Source: JBEBGV01 sp040081265
Lineage (GTDB): Bacteria; Acidobacteriota; Vicinamibacteria; Vicinamibacterales; UBA2999
DNA length: 54,182 nucleotides
Direction: 5' to 3'
Assembly: GCA_040081265.1 (NCBI GenBank)
Contig: JBEBGV010000031.1
Coordinates: 1-54,182, forward strand
Position 1 is the first letter of the stretch; each line of letters starts with the position of its first letter. The notes below the pieces were generated by a model that saw only the letters and a list, made by a program, of their open reading frames with translations, had not been told where the DNA came from and did no database searches. Both the position numbers and the translations under genes were made by a program. This document shows positions 25,684 through 34,935 of this stretch, piece after piece.

Positions 25684-26120
25684 TGCGCCCGTTCGATCAG
25701 GCCTTCCACGAGCCCGGCCCTCTTGCGAAGGCGTCGCTCGAGCCTGCCCATCTCCCCATCATCCTGCTGGTGATCATAGCCGAGGAGATGCAACAGCCCG
25801 TGCAGGGCCAGAACCCGCAGTTCTGTCGAGACGCTGTGACCGGCCCGTGCGGCCTGGCGCCGGGCCACACCCCTGGCGATGGCGATATCGCCCAGCACAG
25901 GTGGCGCCTCGGAGGCGAACGACAGCACATCGGTGGGCTGGGCGTAGCCGCGAAATGTCTCGTTCAGGCGGGCCATCTGGCGGTCCGACACCAGCGCAAC
26001 CGTAACCTCGCCACTCGCGCGCGCCGGCGCCGCGCGGACCAGCCACGCCGCGAGACCGCGAACCGGGAAGCTACGGGGGGAAACGACGTCGACGACGAGG
26101 CCAGGGCGTCTAGTGCCCAT
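25680..26120 (-). CDS. ybeY: Endoribonuclease YbeY
   Basis: Single-strand-specific metallo-RNase used in 16S rRNA 3' end processing and ribosome quality control. It is 146 residues. The zinc motif HGLLHLLGYDH (107-117) supplies the three metal-binding histidines. PTDVLSFAS (62-70) is the second family signature. It overlaps phoH by 11 bp and the CorC-type gene by 4 bp. The order phoH-ybeY-corC-era is conserved widely, which supports the call. Confidence 0.95.
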   Translation of the reverse strand: MGTRRPGLVVDVVSPRSFPVRGLAAWLVRAAPARASGEVTVALVSDRQMARLNETFRGYAQPTDVLSFASEAPPVLGDIAIARGVARRQAARAGHSVSTELRVLALHGLLHLLGYDHQQDDGEMGRLERRLRKRAGLVEGLIERAQ

Positions 26121-27078
26121 CCGGCTTCGGGCGCGACGAGTACGAGTCGTACGCCTTCACGATGAGCTGCACCAGTTTGTGGCGCACGACATCCTTGTCG
26201 TCAAAGTGCACGATACCGATGCCGTCCACGGCAGACACAACTTTCAAGGCCTCGACCAGGCCTGAGGCGCGCGGATTGGGCAGGTCGATCTGCGTGATGT
26301 CGCCGGTCACCACGGCCTTGGAGCCGAAGCCGAGCCGGGTCAGGAACATCTTCATCTGCTCGGAGGTGGTGTTCTGCGCTTCGTCGAGGATGACGAACGC
26401 ATCGTTGAGCGTCCGTCCGCGCATGAAGGCCAGCGGAGCGACCTCGATCGTGCCACGCTCCACGAGTCGGCCAGCCTTCTCGGTTTCCATCATGTCGTAG
26501 AGCGCGTCGTAGAGCGGGCGCAGATACGGATTGACCTTCTCCTGGACGTCACCGGGCAGAAAGCCCAGCTTCTCCCCCGCCTCGACGGCGGGCCTGGCCA
26601 GGATGATGCGGCTGACCTTCTTCGCCATCAGATAGCTGACCGCCTGAGCCATCGCGAGGTAGGTCTTCCCGGTCCCCGCGGGACCGACGCCGAACACGAT
26701 GTCGTACTGCTCGATCGCGTCGAGGTATTTCCGCTGGTTGACGCTCTTGGGACCGACGCGCCGCCGCGTCCCTGGCCCCTGTCGCTGACCACCCTTGAGG
26801 AAATAGTCGCGAAGGTCGACGTCGGCATTCTCGACCAGCAGCTGCGCCGCGGTCTTCACGTCGCCGTTGGCCAGCGTGTAGCCTTCGTCCATCAGGCCGC
26901 GCAGCTGCCCGAAGATCCGTTCGGCCAGCGCCTCGGCCGGCTGCGGTCCCTCGACAATCACGTCGCTGCCTTGCGTGCGGATGCGCACGCCGAGGAGCGA
27001 TTCGATGTGCTTCAGGTTGGCGTCGTGCGCGCCGTAGAGCGTCTCGAGGCCGGCCTCGGGCAGAGCAATCTTCTTCAC
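26110..27078 (-). CDS. PhoH-family ATPase (YbeZ type)
   Basis: ATPase of the PhoH family, thought to assist RNA metabolism with YbeY. It is 322 residues. A KH-like N-terminal segment (about 15-75) precedes the P-loop domain. Walker A GVGPAGTGKT is at 130-139. The Walker B-type FVILDEAQNTTSEQMKMFLTR lies about 70-100 residues further on (quoted in part from the family). ybeY overlaps its end by 11 bp. The YbeZ rather than PhoH name rests on this neighbour. Confidence 0.93.
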   Translation of the reverse strand: MKKIALPEAGLETLYGAHDANLKHIESLLGVRIRTQGSDVIVEGPQPAEALAERIFGQLRGLMDEGYTLANGDVKTAAQLLVENADVDLRDYFLKGGQRQGPGTRRRVGPKSVNQRKYLDAIEQYDIVFGVGPAGTGKTYLAMAQAVSYLMAKKVSRIILARPAVEAGEKLGFLPGDVQEKVNPYLRPLYDALYDMMETEKAGRLVERGTIEVAPLAFMRGRTLNDAFVILDEAQNTTSEQMKMFLTRLGFGSKAVVTGDITQIDLPNPRASGLVEALKVVSAVDGIGIVHFDDKDVVRHKLVQLIVKAYDSYSSRPKPDGH

Positions 27079-27091
27079 AGGCGCCTTCGGC

Positions 27092-28867
27092 TCACTTGCG
27101 AATCTCCAGGTGCAGTTCGCGCAGCTGTCGCTGATCCACCGACGAGGGCGCAGACGACATCATGTCGGTTGCAGTGGCCGTCTTGGGGAATGCGATCACT
27201 TCGCGGATAGAGGTCTCATTGGCCAGAATCGCAACGATGCGGTCGAGGCCGAGCGCGATGCCACCGTGCGGAGGCGTGCCGTACTCCAGCGCCTCGAGGA
27301 AGAAGCCGAACCGGAGCTTCGCTTCCTCGTCGCTGATGTTCAGCAGCGTAAAAATCCGGCTCTGCATCCCCGAGTCGTGGATACGGATGCTGCCGCCGCC
27401 AATCTCGCTGCCGTTCAGCACCAGATCGTACGCCTTGGCACGAGCGCGCCCGGGGTCGGTCTCGAGCAGCGCCATGTCCTCGTCCCGCGGAGACGTGAAC
27501 GGATGGTGCATTGCGCCATATCGCTTCGCTTCGGGATCCCATTCGAGAAGCGGGAAGTCCACCACCCACAGGAACTTGAATTCCTCGGGGTTGAGCAGTC
27601 CCTTCTGCTTCGCGAGGTTGAGGCGAAGCTGCCCCAGCAGCTTCGACGTCGGTTCGGGCTGCCCCGCCGCCACGAGCAGGATCTCGCCGTTGCCGCACGA
27701 GGCTGCGTCGAGCATCTGACGGACGCCCTCTTCGCCCAGTGCCTTCATGATCGAGCTGGTGATCGTGCCATCGTCAGCACGCCGTGCCCAGATGAGCCCG
27801 GCCGCACCCATCTGCTTGGCCTGATCGACGATGCCGTCAACCTCGCTGCGCGAGTAGGCACTCGCGTTCCTGATGACGAACCCGCGTACCGTACCGCCGC
27901 CGGCGACGATTTCCTTGAAGACGCGGAACGGCGTCTCGCGGAACACCTCGCGCAGGTCCTGGATCGGCATGCCGCAGCGCAGATCAGGCTTGTCGGAGCC
28001 GTAGGTGGCCATCGCCTCGTCGTAGGACATGCGCGGAAACGGCGTGGTGATCTCGCGGCCGATGACCGCAAAGATGCGATGCATCAGCGGCTCGATCATG
28101 TCGAAGATGGTCTCAGGGCGCGCAAACGACATCTCGACGTCAACCTGCGTGAACTCGGGCTGGCGATCGGCGCGGAGGTCTTCGTCGCGGAAGCACCTGC
28201 AAATTTGCATGTAGCGGTCCATGCCCGCCACCATCAGGATCTGCTTGAAGAGCTGTGGCGACTGCGGCAGCGCGAAGAACTCGCCGGGGTGCACACGGCT
28301 GGGCACGAGGTAGTCGCGGGCGCCTTCGGGCGTGGACTTGGTCAGGATCGGCGTCTCGACGTCGAGGAACCCGTTCTCGTCGAAATAGCGCCTGATGACC
28401 GCCGTCACGCGGTGACGAAGGATGATGTTGCCCTGCAGGCGGGGGCGACGCAGATCGAGGTAGCGGTACTTGAGCCGCACGTCTTCAGAGACCGGCGTGT
28501 CGTCGGCTACTGGGAACGCGGGCGTCTTTGCCTCGTTGAGGAGCGTCAGCGCCATCACGACGACCTCGACTTCGCCGGTCGGGATCTTCGGATTGATCGT
28601 GTCGTCGGAACGCCGGCGAACCCGTCCGCTGACACCGACGACGAACTCCGAGCGCAGGCGCTTCGCCTTCGCCATCAGCGCGTCATCGTCGCGATCGAAG
28701 ACCACCTGCGTCACGCCGGAGCGGTCGCGGATGTCCACGAACAGCAGCCCGCCAAGGTCGCGCACCCGATGGACCCAGCCGAGAAGGACGACGTTGGTGT
28801 CGACGTCGGCGGGGCGGAGTGCCCCGCAGGTGTGCGTGCGTGTCAGGTCGCCCAGTTGTTCAGCCAC
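27092..28867 (-). CDS. aspS: Aspartyl-tRNA synthetase
   Basis: Charges tRNA-Asp (and, in non-discriminating forms, tRNA-Asn). It is 591 residues, the bacterial length that includes the GAD insertion domain. Domains: N-terminal OB anticodon-binding fold (about 8-110), class II catalytic core with motif 2 (FRDEDLRADRQPEFTQ), the GAD insert (about 290-420) and motif 3 (GGIALGLDRIVAIL). It overlaps hisS by 8 bp. No asparaginyl-tRNA synthetase or GatCAB gene is in view, so its tRNA discrimination is unknown. Confidence 0.96.
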   Translation of the reverse strand: MAEQLGDLTRTHTCGALRPADVDTNVVLLGWVHRVRDLGGLLFVDIRDRSGVTQVVFDRDDDALMAKAKRLRSEFVVGVSGRVRRRSDDTINPKIPTGEVEVVVMALTLLNEAKTPAFPVADDTPVSEDVRLKYRYLDLRRPRLQGNIILRHRVTAVIRRYFDENGFLDVETPILTKSTPEGARDYLVPSRVHPGEFFALPQSPQLFKQILMVAGMDRYMQICRCFRDEDLRADRQPEFTQVDVEMSFARPETIFDMIEPLMHRIFAVIGREITTPFPRMSYDEAMATYGSDKPDLRCGMPIQDLREVFRETPFRVFKEIVAGGGTVRGFVIRNASAYSRSEVDGIVDQAKQMGAAGLIWARRADDGTITSSIMKALGEEGVRQMLDAASCGNGEILLVAAGQPEPTSKLLGQLRLNLAKQKGLLNPEEFKFLWVVDFPLLEWDPEAKRYGAMHHPFTSPRDEDMALLETDPGRARAKAYDLVLNGSEIGGGSIRIHDSGMQSRIFTLLNISDEEAKLRFGFFLEALEYGTPPHGGIALGLDRIVAILANETSIREVIAFPKTATATDMMSSAPSSVDQRQLRELHLEIRK

Positions 28868-30197
28868 GTTCGGTCAGTGCCTTTCGAATCGCCGCTCCGG
28901 CCTCGGCGTGATCGTAAGTGGATTGCGTCTGCCGGGCGAGATCCTTCACGGTGATCGTGCCCGTCGCGATTTCGTCGGCCCCGAGGAGGGCGACAAAGGG
29001 GATGCCCCTGCTGTCAGCGTACTTGATCTGCTTGCCGATCTTGTCGGCGTCCGGGTAGACCAGCACGCGCAGGCCGGAGGTCCGCAGCCGTGCCGCCACC
29101 TGAAGCGCGGCGGCCAGACCGTCGGCGTCGAAGCACGACACCATGACGTCGGCGGGCGTCGTCGCCAGCGACGCCGGGAACATGTTGCGCTCCCCCATCA
29201 CGACGAGGATGCGCTCCAGGCCCAGCGAGAATCCGCACGCCGGGATGCTCTGGCTGAGGAACATGCCGACCAGGTTGTCATAGCGTCCGCCCGCGCCGAT
29301 GCTGCCCGCAAGATCGGGAACGTTGATCTCCATGATCGCCCCGGTGTAATAGCTCAGACCGCGGGCCAGACTGGCATCGAACTGCAGATGGCCCTCGGCC
29401 GAAGTACCGCTGCACAAGCGCAGCACCGTACGCAGGTTGTCAATGGCCACCCGACCGGACTCATCGACCCCCACGAACCCTTCGGTGCGCTCCAGCGCGT
29501 CCCCGTGGGCATCGAAGCACGCGATCAGTGCCTCGCGCGCGGCTGGAGTGATCCCTCGGCCCTCCAGTTCCCTGGCCACGCCGTCGCGGCCGATCTTGTC
29601 GAGCTTGTCGATCGCCACCAGGGCATCGGCATGACTGGCGTCCGGCACGCCGGCGGCACTGAGCATCGCCGTCAGTAACTGGCGGTGATTGATGCGAATC
29701 ACGAAATCCGAGAAGCCAAGCTCGGTGAGCACATCCGATACGGCCACGCACAGCTCCGCTTCGACGGCCGGCGAGGTCGAGCCGAGCGCGTCGACGTCGC
29801 ACTGGTAGAACTCGCGGTAGCGGCCACGCGCCGGGCGATCGGCTCGCCACACAGGCTGAATCTGGTACCGCTTGAAGAGTCGCGGCAGCTTCGCCTGGTG
29901 GTGCGCGACCACACGGGCGAGCGGAACCGTCAGGTCGTAGCGCAGCGCCAGATCGGCCTGGCCGGACGCCTCGTGTTCGCCGCGTTTCAGGATCTTGAAG
30001 ATGAGCTGATTGCCCTCCTCGCCGTACTTGCCGAGGAGCGTCTCGATGTTCTCGACCGCGGGCGTCTCGAGCGGTTCGAAGCCGTACCGCTCGTAGATCC
30101 GCTTGACGATGCTGATGACGTACTCCCGCCGACGGATCTCTTCCGGCAGGAAGTCCCGCATGCCGCGAGCCGGCTCGGTGCGTGCCTTCTCGCTCAC
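28860..30197 (-). CDS. hisS: Histidyl-tRNA synthetase
   Basis: Class II synthetase charging tRNA-His. It is 445 residues. Motif 2 lies in RADRPARGRYREFYQCDVD. The HisA-type signature reads RGLSYYTGAIMEI, where many enzymes have RGLDYYTG. Motif 3 is near ACGFSLGLERIL. A C-terminal anticodon domain (about 345-440) is present. It overlaps aspS by 8 bp and the carbonic anhydrase-like gene by 4 bp. The length and fold argue for a true HisRS rather than the short regulator HisZ. Confidence 0.95.
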   Translation of the reverse strand: MSEKARTEPARGMRDFLPEEIRRREYVISIVKRIYERYGFEPLETPAVENIETLLGKYGEEGNQLIFKILKRGEHEASGQADLALRYDLTVPLARVVAHHQAKLPRLFKRYQIQPVWRADRPARGRYREFYQCDVDALGSTSPAVEAELCVAVSDVLTELGFSDFVIRINHRQLLTAMLSAAGVPDASHADALVAIDKLDKIGRDGVARELEGRGITPAAREALIACFDAHGDALERTEGFVGVDESGRVAIDNLRTVLRLCSGTSAEGHLQFDASLARGLSYYTGAIMEINVPDLAGSIGAGGRYDNLVGMFLSQSIPACGFSLGLERILVVMGERNMFPASLATTPADVMVSCFDADGLAAALQVAARLRTSGLRVLVYPDADKIGKQIKYADSRGIPFVALLGADEIATGTITVKDLARQTQSTYDHAEAGAAIRKALTERG

Positions 30198-30715
30198 GCG
30201 GTGGTCTGCCCGGCCTGAAAATCGAGGCGATATTTCACGTAGCGATCCGCGTAGGCCTGGATCGACGCTCCCTCCTCAGCGGTCAGCGGGCGCTTCACCT
30301 TCGCGGGCATGCCCATGACCATCGACCCCGGCGGCACAACCATGCCCTCCGGCACCAGCGCGCCCGCCGCGACGATGGACCCTGACCCGATCACGCAGCC
30401 GTTGAGGAGAATCGCACCCATCCCGATCAGGCAACGATCCTCGATCGTGCAGCCGTGCACGACGGCGCTGTGGCCCACGGTGACGTCGTTGCCGATGAGG
30501 GTTGGATGGGTTTTGTACATGACATGGACCAGGGTCAGGTCCTGAATATTCGACCGCTCCCCGATACGGATGTGGTTCACGTCGCCGCGGACGACGACGT
30601 TCATCCAGATGCTGCTGTCACGTCCGATCTGGACGTCGCCGATGACCTGAGCGCTCTGGTCCACGAACGCGCTCGCATCGACGGAAGGGCGGAGGGACTT
30701 GTACGGCCGGAGCAT
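30194..30715 (-). CDS. Gamma-carbonic anhydrase-like hexapeptide protein
   Basis: A 173-residue left-handed beta-helix protein of the gamma-carbonic anhydrase/YrdA group, normally a metal-binding trimer. Hexapeptide repeats span about 15-135. Likely metal histidines are in LVHVMY and in VGHSAVVHGC. Many family members bind metal but have no proven anhydrase activity, so the enzymatic role is not certain. It overlaps hisS by 4 bp and starts 23 bp after the dcd stop. A minus-strand TATAAT lies just upstream. Confidence 0.88.
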   Translation of the reverse strand: MLRPYKSLRPSVDASAFVDQSAQVIGDVQIGRDSSIWMNVVVRGDVNHIRIGERSNIQDLTLVHVMYKTHPTLIGNDVTVGHSAVVHGCTIEDRCLIGMGAILLNGCVIGSGSIVAAGALVPEGMVVPPGSMVMGMPAKVKRPLTAEEGASIQAYADRYVKYRLDFQAGQTTA

Positions 30716-30727
30716 GGGCTCCTGAAA

Positions 30728-30733
30728 TTATAG
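30728..30733 (-). promoter_or_regulatory. Candidate -10 box before the carbonic anhydrase-like gene
   Basis: The minus strand reads TATAAT in the 23-bp gap between dcd and the carbonic anhydrase-like gene. No good -35 match is seen at the normal spacing. A start about 7 bp downstream would leave only a few bases before the ATG at 30715, with AGGAG at 30725-30721. It may be an internal promoter or chance. Confidence 0.25.
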
Positions 30734-30738
30734 GCCGC

Positions 30739-31296
30739 TTACATCCTCGGCAGGGTCAGCCCCTGCTGCTTCTGGTACTTGCCCTTCTTGTCGGCATAGG
30801 ACACCTCGCACGGCTCGTCCCCCTGGAAGAAGAGCACCTGGGAAATGCCTTCGTTCGCGTAGACCTTGGCGGGCAGCGGCGTCGTGTTGGAAATTTCAAG
30901 CGTCACAAAGCCTTCCCACTCGGGCTCGAACGGGGTGACGTTGACGATCAGGCCGCAGCGCGCGTAGGTGGACTTCCCGACACACACCGTGAGGACGTCC
31001 CGCGGAATCCTGAAGTACTCGATCGTCCGCGCCAGCGCGAACGAGTTGGGCGGGATGATGCAGACATCAGCCTTGACGTCCACGAATGAGCGCTCGTCAA
31101 AGTTCTTGGGGTCGACCACCGTGCTGTTGATATTGGTGAACACCTTGAACTCGTCGGCCACACGGATGTCATAGCCGTAGGACGACAACCCGTACGAGAT
31201 CACGCCCTCACGTACCTGCCGGTCCTCGAACGGCTCGATCATGCCGTGCTCGAGCGCCATCTTCTTGATCCACCGGTCGGCTTTGATCGAGGGCAT
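30739..31296 (-). CDS. dcd: dCTP deaminase
   Basis: Deaminates dCTP to dUTP on the route to dTMP. It is 185 residues. The family stretch VCVGKSTYARCGL and the catalytic Glu region GFVTLEISNTTPLP are intact. SSYGYDI near residue 37 belongs to the nucleotide-binding part. Whether the enzyme is monofunctional or also hydrolyses dUTP (Dcd-Dut) cannot be decided by eye. A heptamer array lies upstream (31315-31356), between this gene and the DUF2905 gene. Confidence 0.94.
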   Translation of the reverse strand: MPSIKADRWIKKMALEHGMIEPFEDRQVREGVISYGLSSYGYDIRVADEFKVFTNINSTVVDPKNFDERSFVDVKADVCIIPPNSFALARTIEYFRIPRDVLTVCVGKSTYARCGLIVNVTPFEPEWEGFVTLEISNTTPLPAKVYANEGISQVLFFQGDEPCEVSYADKKGKYQKQQGLTLPRM

Positions 31297-31314
31297 TGGG
31301 GACTCCTGGGCGGT

Positions 31315-31356
31315 GACAGTAGACAGTCGGCAGTGGGCAGTCGGCAGTGGGCAGTT
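31315..31356. repeat. Seven-base tandem array, GRCAGTN family, at a stop codon
   Basis: Six perfect-register heptamers run without a gap: GACAGTA, GACAGTC, GGCAGTG, GGCAGTC, GGCAGTG and GGCAGTT. The last unit runs into the TAA stop codon of the DUF2905 gene (31355-31357 on the minus strand). The same GGGCAGT word forms the array at the lapB stop codon (43963-43983). Confidence 0.8.
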
Positions 31357-31552
31357 AGCGGCGGCCGAGGAACATCATCACCAGCGTGAGGACGATGCTC
31401 GCCAGGACGGATGTCGCCAGCGGGAAGTAGAACGAGAAATTGCCGCGGCGCACCGAGAAGTCACCAGGCAGCCTGCCGAGGGGGACGCCGAAGTTGATCA
31501 GCACCCCCACGGCCGCGACCAGCACACCGATGATGATGAGTGTGCGGCCCAC
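31355..31552 (-). CDS. DUF2905 small membrane protein
   Basis: A 65-residue protein with two membrane segments (about 3-22 and 42-62) linked by a loop containing GRLPGDFSV. This matches the DUF2905 family, found widely in bacteria and without known function. It lies 6 bp upstream of ndk, so the two are probably co-transcribed. The stop codon is joined directly to a heptamer array. The size and motif support a real gene. Confidence 0.85.
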   Translation of the reverse strand: MGRTLIIIGVLVAAVGVLINFGVPLGRLPGDFSVRRGNFSFYFPLATSVLASIVLTLVMMFLGRR

Positions 31553-31558
31553 GAGCGT

Positions 31559-31972
31559 CTACAGCGCTTCCATCCCGCGGAAGAAGTACCCGAGCTCGAA
31601 CGCGGCGGTGTCAGGCGCATCCGACCCGTGCGTGGCGTTGGCCTCGATCGACGCGCCGAAATCGCGGCGCATGGTGCCGGGTTCCGCCTTGCCCGGATCG
31701 GTCGGGCCCATCAGCGCGCGCCACTTCTTGATCGCATCCGGCGCCTCGAGCGCGAGGACGATGCAGGGCCCCGACGACATGAAGTCGGTCAGGCCTCCGA
31801 AGAACGGCCGCGCGCTGTGCACGGCGTAGAAGCCTTCGGCCTCTTTCTTCGAGAGGTGCTGCAGACGCATGGCTTTGATGGTGAACCCGGCCTCTTCAAT
31901 GCGGGCGAGAATCTTTCCGGCGAGCCTGGCCTTCACGGCGTCGGGCTTGATGATGGCGAAGGTACGTTCCAT
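31559..31972 (-). CDS. ndk: Nucleoside diphosphate kinase
   Basis: Transfers the gamma-phosphate of ATP to nucleoside diphosphates. It is 137 residues from the ATG at 31972; the open frame continues upstream into the sucD region, but the family begins at MERTFAIIKPDAV. The active-site histidine is His115 in NATHGSD. The length is standard. It follows sucCD and precedes a DUF2905 gene, fitting a metabolic operon. Confidence 0.96.
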   Translation of the reverse strand: MERTFAIIKPDAVKARLAGKILARIEEAGFTIKAMRLQHLSKKEAEGFYAVHSARPFFGGLTDFMSSGPCIVLALEAPDAIKKWRALMGPTDPGKAEPGTMRRDFGASIEANATHGSDAPDTAAFELGYFFRGMEAL

Positions 31973-32003
31973 GTCTGTGGTGTCTCCGGTACAAATAGTC
32001 AGG

Positions 32004-32876
32004 CTAACGCCCGAGCGCTTCGCGCATCTTCTGGCCCATCTCGGCCGGGCTCGTGGCGACGTGAACGCCAGCCCTGGCCAGCGCTTCCATCTTCTCGGCC
32101 GCCGTGCCCTGGCCGCCGGCGATGATCGCACCGGCGTGGCCCATGCGGCGTCCCGGTGGAGCGGTCTGCCCGGCGATGAAGCCGACGACGGGCTTCTTGA
32201 ATTCCGCCTTGATGAACTCGGCAGCTTCCTGTTCGGCGGTGCCGCCAATCTCGCCGATCATGATGACCGCTTCGGTATCAGGGTCATCAGCAAAGAGCTT
32301 CAGGGCGTCGATGTGACTCGTGCCGATCAGCGGATCGCCCCCGATGCCGATGCATGTGGTCTGGCCCATGCCCACCTTCGACAGCTGGTGAATGGCTTCG
32401 TAGGTCAACGTTCCCGACTTCGACACGATGCCGATTCGCCCCTCGCGGACAATGTTGTGCGGGATGATGCCGGCCTTGCCCTTGCCGGGTGAGATCAGGC
32501 CTGGACAGTTGGGACCGATGAGCCGCGTGCCCTTCCCTTCCATGAAGGTCAGCGCCCGCAGCATGTCGATGGTCGGGATCCCCTCGGTGATGCACACTGC
32601 GAGGGGAATGCCGGCGTCGGTGGCTTCCATGATCGCGTCGGCCGCAAAGGGCGGCGGGACGAAGATCACGGTCGCGTTCGCACCGGTCTCACGCACGGCG
32701 TCATGCACAGAATTGAACACGGGCCAGCCTTCGTGAGTCGTTCCACCCTTGCCGGGTGTCACGCCCCCCACGACGACGGTGCCGTACGCGGCGGCCGCCT
32801 TGGCGTGAAAGGTGCCTTCACGACCGGTGAGTCCCTGCACGATGAGCCGCGTGTTCTTGTCGAGGAGAACTGCCAC
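32004..32876 (-). CDS. sucD: Succinyl-CoA synthetase alpha subunit
   Basis: Alpha chain of succinyl-CoA ligase in the TCA cycle; it carries the phosphorylated histidine. It is 290 residues. The N-terminal CoA-binding domain has VQGLTGREGTFH. The ligase domain carries the active His247 in GHAGAIIAG. It starts 18 bp after sucC and precedes ndk by 31 bp. All residues expected of the subunit are present. Confidence 0.96.
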   Translation of the reverse strand: MAVLLDKNTRLIVQGLTGREGTFHAKAAAAYGTVVVGGVTPGKGGTTHEGWPVFNSVHDAVRETGANATVIFVPPPFAADAIMEATDAGIPLAVCITEGIPTIDMLRALTFMEGKGTRLIGPNCPGLISPGKGKAGIIPHNIVREGRIGIVSKSGTLTYEAIHQLSKVGMGQTTCIGIGGDPLIGTSHIDALKLFADDPDTEAVIMIGEIGGTAEQEAAEFIKAEFKKPVVGFIAGQTAPPGRRMGHAGAIIAGGQGTAAEKMEALARAGVHVATSPAEMGQKMREALGR

Positions 32877-32894
32877 GTGTGACCTTGTCCCTTT

Positions 32895-34058
<1,164 letters not shown>

Positions 34059-34162
34059 GTGACTCTGAGGATGACGGAAGAATCGTGGTGGCACGCCCCG
34101 ACGGAGCCAGCGCCGATCGTCATGTCGGTCGTTGGCCGTTGTGTCAGGACAAACAGCCGTTC

Positions 34163-34192
34163 ATGCTATCGAGCCGCCAACCAGCCCGTCAA
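34163..34192 (-). promoter_or_regulatory. Candidate promoter of the sucCD operon
   Basis: On the minus strand, TTGACG (34192-34187) is followed after 18 bp by TAGCAT (34168-34163). The -35 matches the consensus at five of six positions and the -10 at four. Transcription would start near 34156 and give a leader of about 98 bp before the sucC GTG. The location in the divergent gap between sucC and the cytochrome gene fits. Confidence 0.45.
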
Positions 34193-34231
34193 GGCGGGGA
34201 ATAAACCGTGTGGGGTTCGACCAGTAAGTGT

Positions 34232-34260
34232 TTGAACGCAGCCGGGGTTTCTGGTAGCTT
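34232..34260 (+). promoter_or_regulatory. Candidate promoter of the cytochrome gene
   Basis: On the plus strand, TTGAAC (34232-34237) and TAGCTT (34255-34260) are separated by 17 bp. Both hexamers are weak matches, but the spacing and the distance to the cytochrome start (about 50 bp) are right. Confidence 0.3.
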
Positions 34261-34312
34261 ACCCCCCGCACGTGTGCGTCTGAAGTTCTTTATCCGAATG
34301 AGGTCAAGGAGC

Positions 34313-34858
34313 ATGAACCGTACTTCGTTCCAATTGATGTTCGCAGCGGCCGGAGTTCTGCTCCTGGCGGGATCACTCACTGCCCAGCAGGCTCCACCAG
34401 CGCAGGGCGCGGCTCCGGCCCAGGGACAGGGTGCTCGGCAGGGGGGCGCAGCCGCGGGCGGGGCCCGTCAAGGCGGTGCACCAGCCGACAGGAACCTGAC
34501 GGTGCTGCCGCGCGACATCCCCCAGCCACAGCTGATCGCGGTGATGCGGGCCTTTGAGTCAGCCCTCGGCGTGACGTGCGATCACTGCCATGTGTTCCTG
34601 GGCCAGGGCAACCCGATGAACAACATGGCCTCCGACGACAAGCCCGCCAAGAAGACGGCCCGGCTGATGATGCAGGGTGTCCGTGATTTCAACGCCAAGC
34701 TGATTGCCGACTCCGGCAAGCCCGTCGCGCAGTTGACACAGGCCCAGTGCGGCATGTGCCACCGCGGCGCCGCGATCCCGAAGTACGAAGCTCCCGCTCC
34801 TCCCCCGGCTGCGGCTCCTGCCCCGGGCGGACGACAGGGCGGTCGCGGCGGCAACTAG
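34313..34858 (+). CDS. Dihaem c-type cytochrome, reaction-centre cytochrome-like
   Basis: A secreted 181-residue c-type cytochrome. It has a signal peptide (about 8-25, ending near LTAQQ) and a Gln/Ala/Gly-rich linker. The haem domain follows with CDHCH near residue 88 and CGMCH near residue 147. The region between (IAVMRAFESALGVTCDHCH, then the DDKPAKKTARLMM stretch) resembles the reaction-centre cytochrome c subunit fold (PF02276), which non-phototrophic Acidobacteria also carry. The tail is Pro/Ala/Gly-rich. ATG 34298 is an alternative start five codons upstream. It probably carries electrons in the periplasm; its partner is unknown. Confidence 0.85.
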   Translation: MNRTSFQLMFAAAGVLLLAGSLTAQQAPPAQGAAPAQGQGARQGGAAAGGARQGGAPADRNLTVLPRDIPQPQLIAVMRAFESALGVTCDHCHVFLGQGNPMNNMASDDKPAKKTARLMMQGVRDFNAKLIADSGKPVAQLTQAQCGMCHRGAAIPKYEAPAPPPAAAPAPGGRQGGRGGN

Positions 34859-34884
34859 GCCACCACGCTCAACTCAGTACACGA

Positions 34885-34918
34885 AAAAGCCCGGGCGCTC
34901 ACGCGCCCGGGCTTTTTC
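34885..34918. terminator. Bidirectional intrinsic terminator
   Basis: A perfect 15-bp stem, left arm 34885-34899 (AAAAAGCCCGGGCGC) and right arm 34904-34918, is closed by the loop TCAC. The A/T ends give a U-tract on either strand. It lies between the convergent cytochrome gene (ends 34858) and mdh (ends 34936), so it can stop transcription from both sides. Confidence 0.92.
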
Positions 34919-34935
34919 ATTTCCGGATCGAACGC

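Noticed and set aside
27110..28954. Long open frame (614 codons) on the plus strand opposite aspS
   Set aside because: It mirrors aspS, has no family motif and is a known effect of high GC at third codon positions. The same holds for frames opposite uvrB (3311-4975), rarA (10764-12014), glyS (17733-19421), serA/pyrG (39222-40652) and accC (46957-48168).
31315..31356. CRISPR-like array
   Set aside because: Repeats are only 7 bp without spacers, so it is a tandem repeat, not CRISPR. No cas gene is present.
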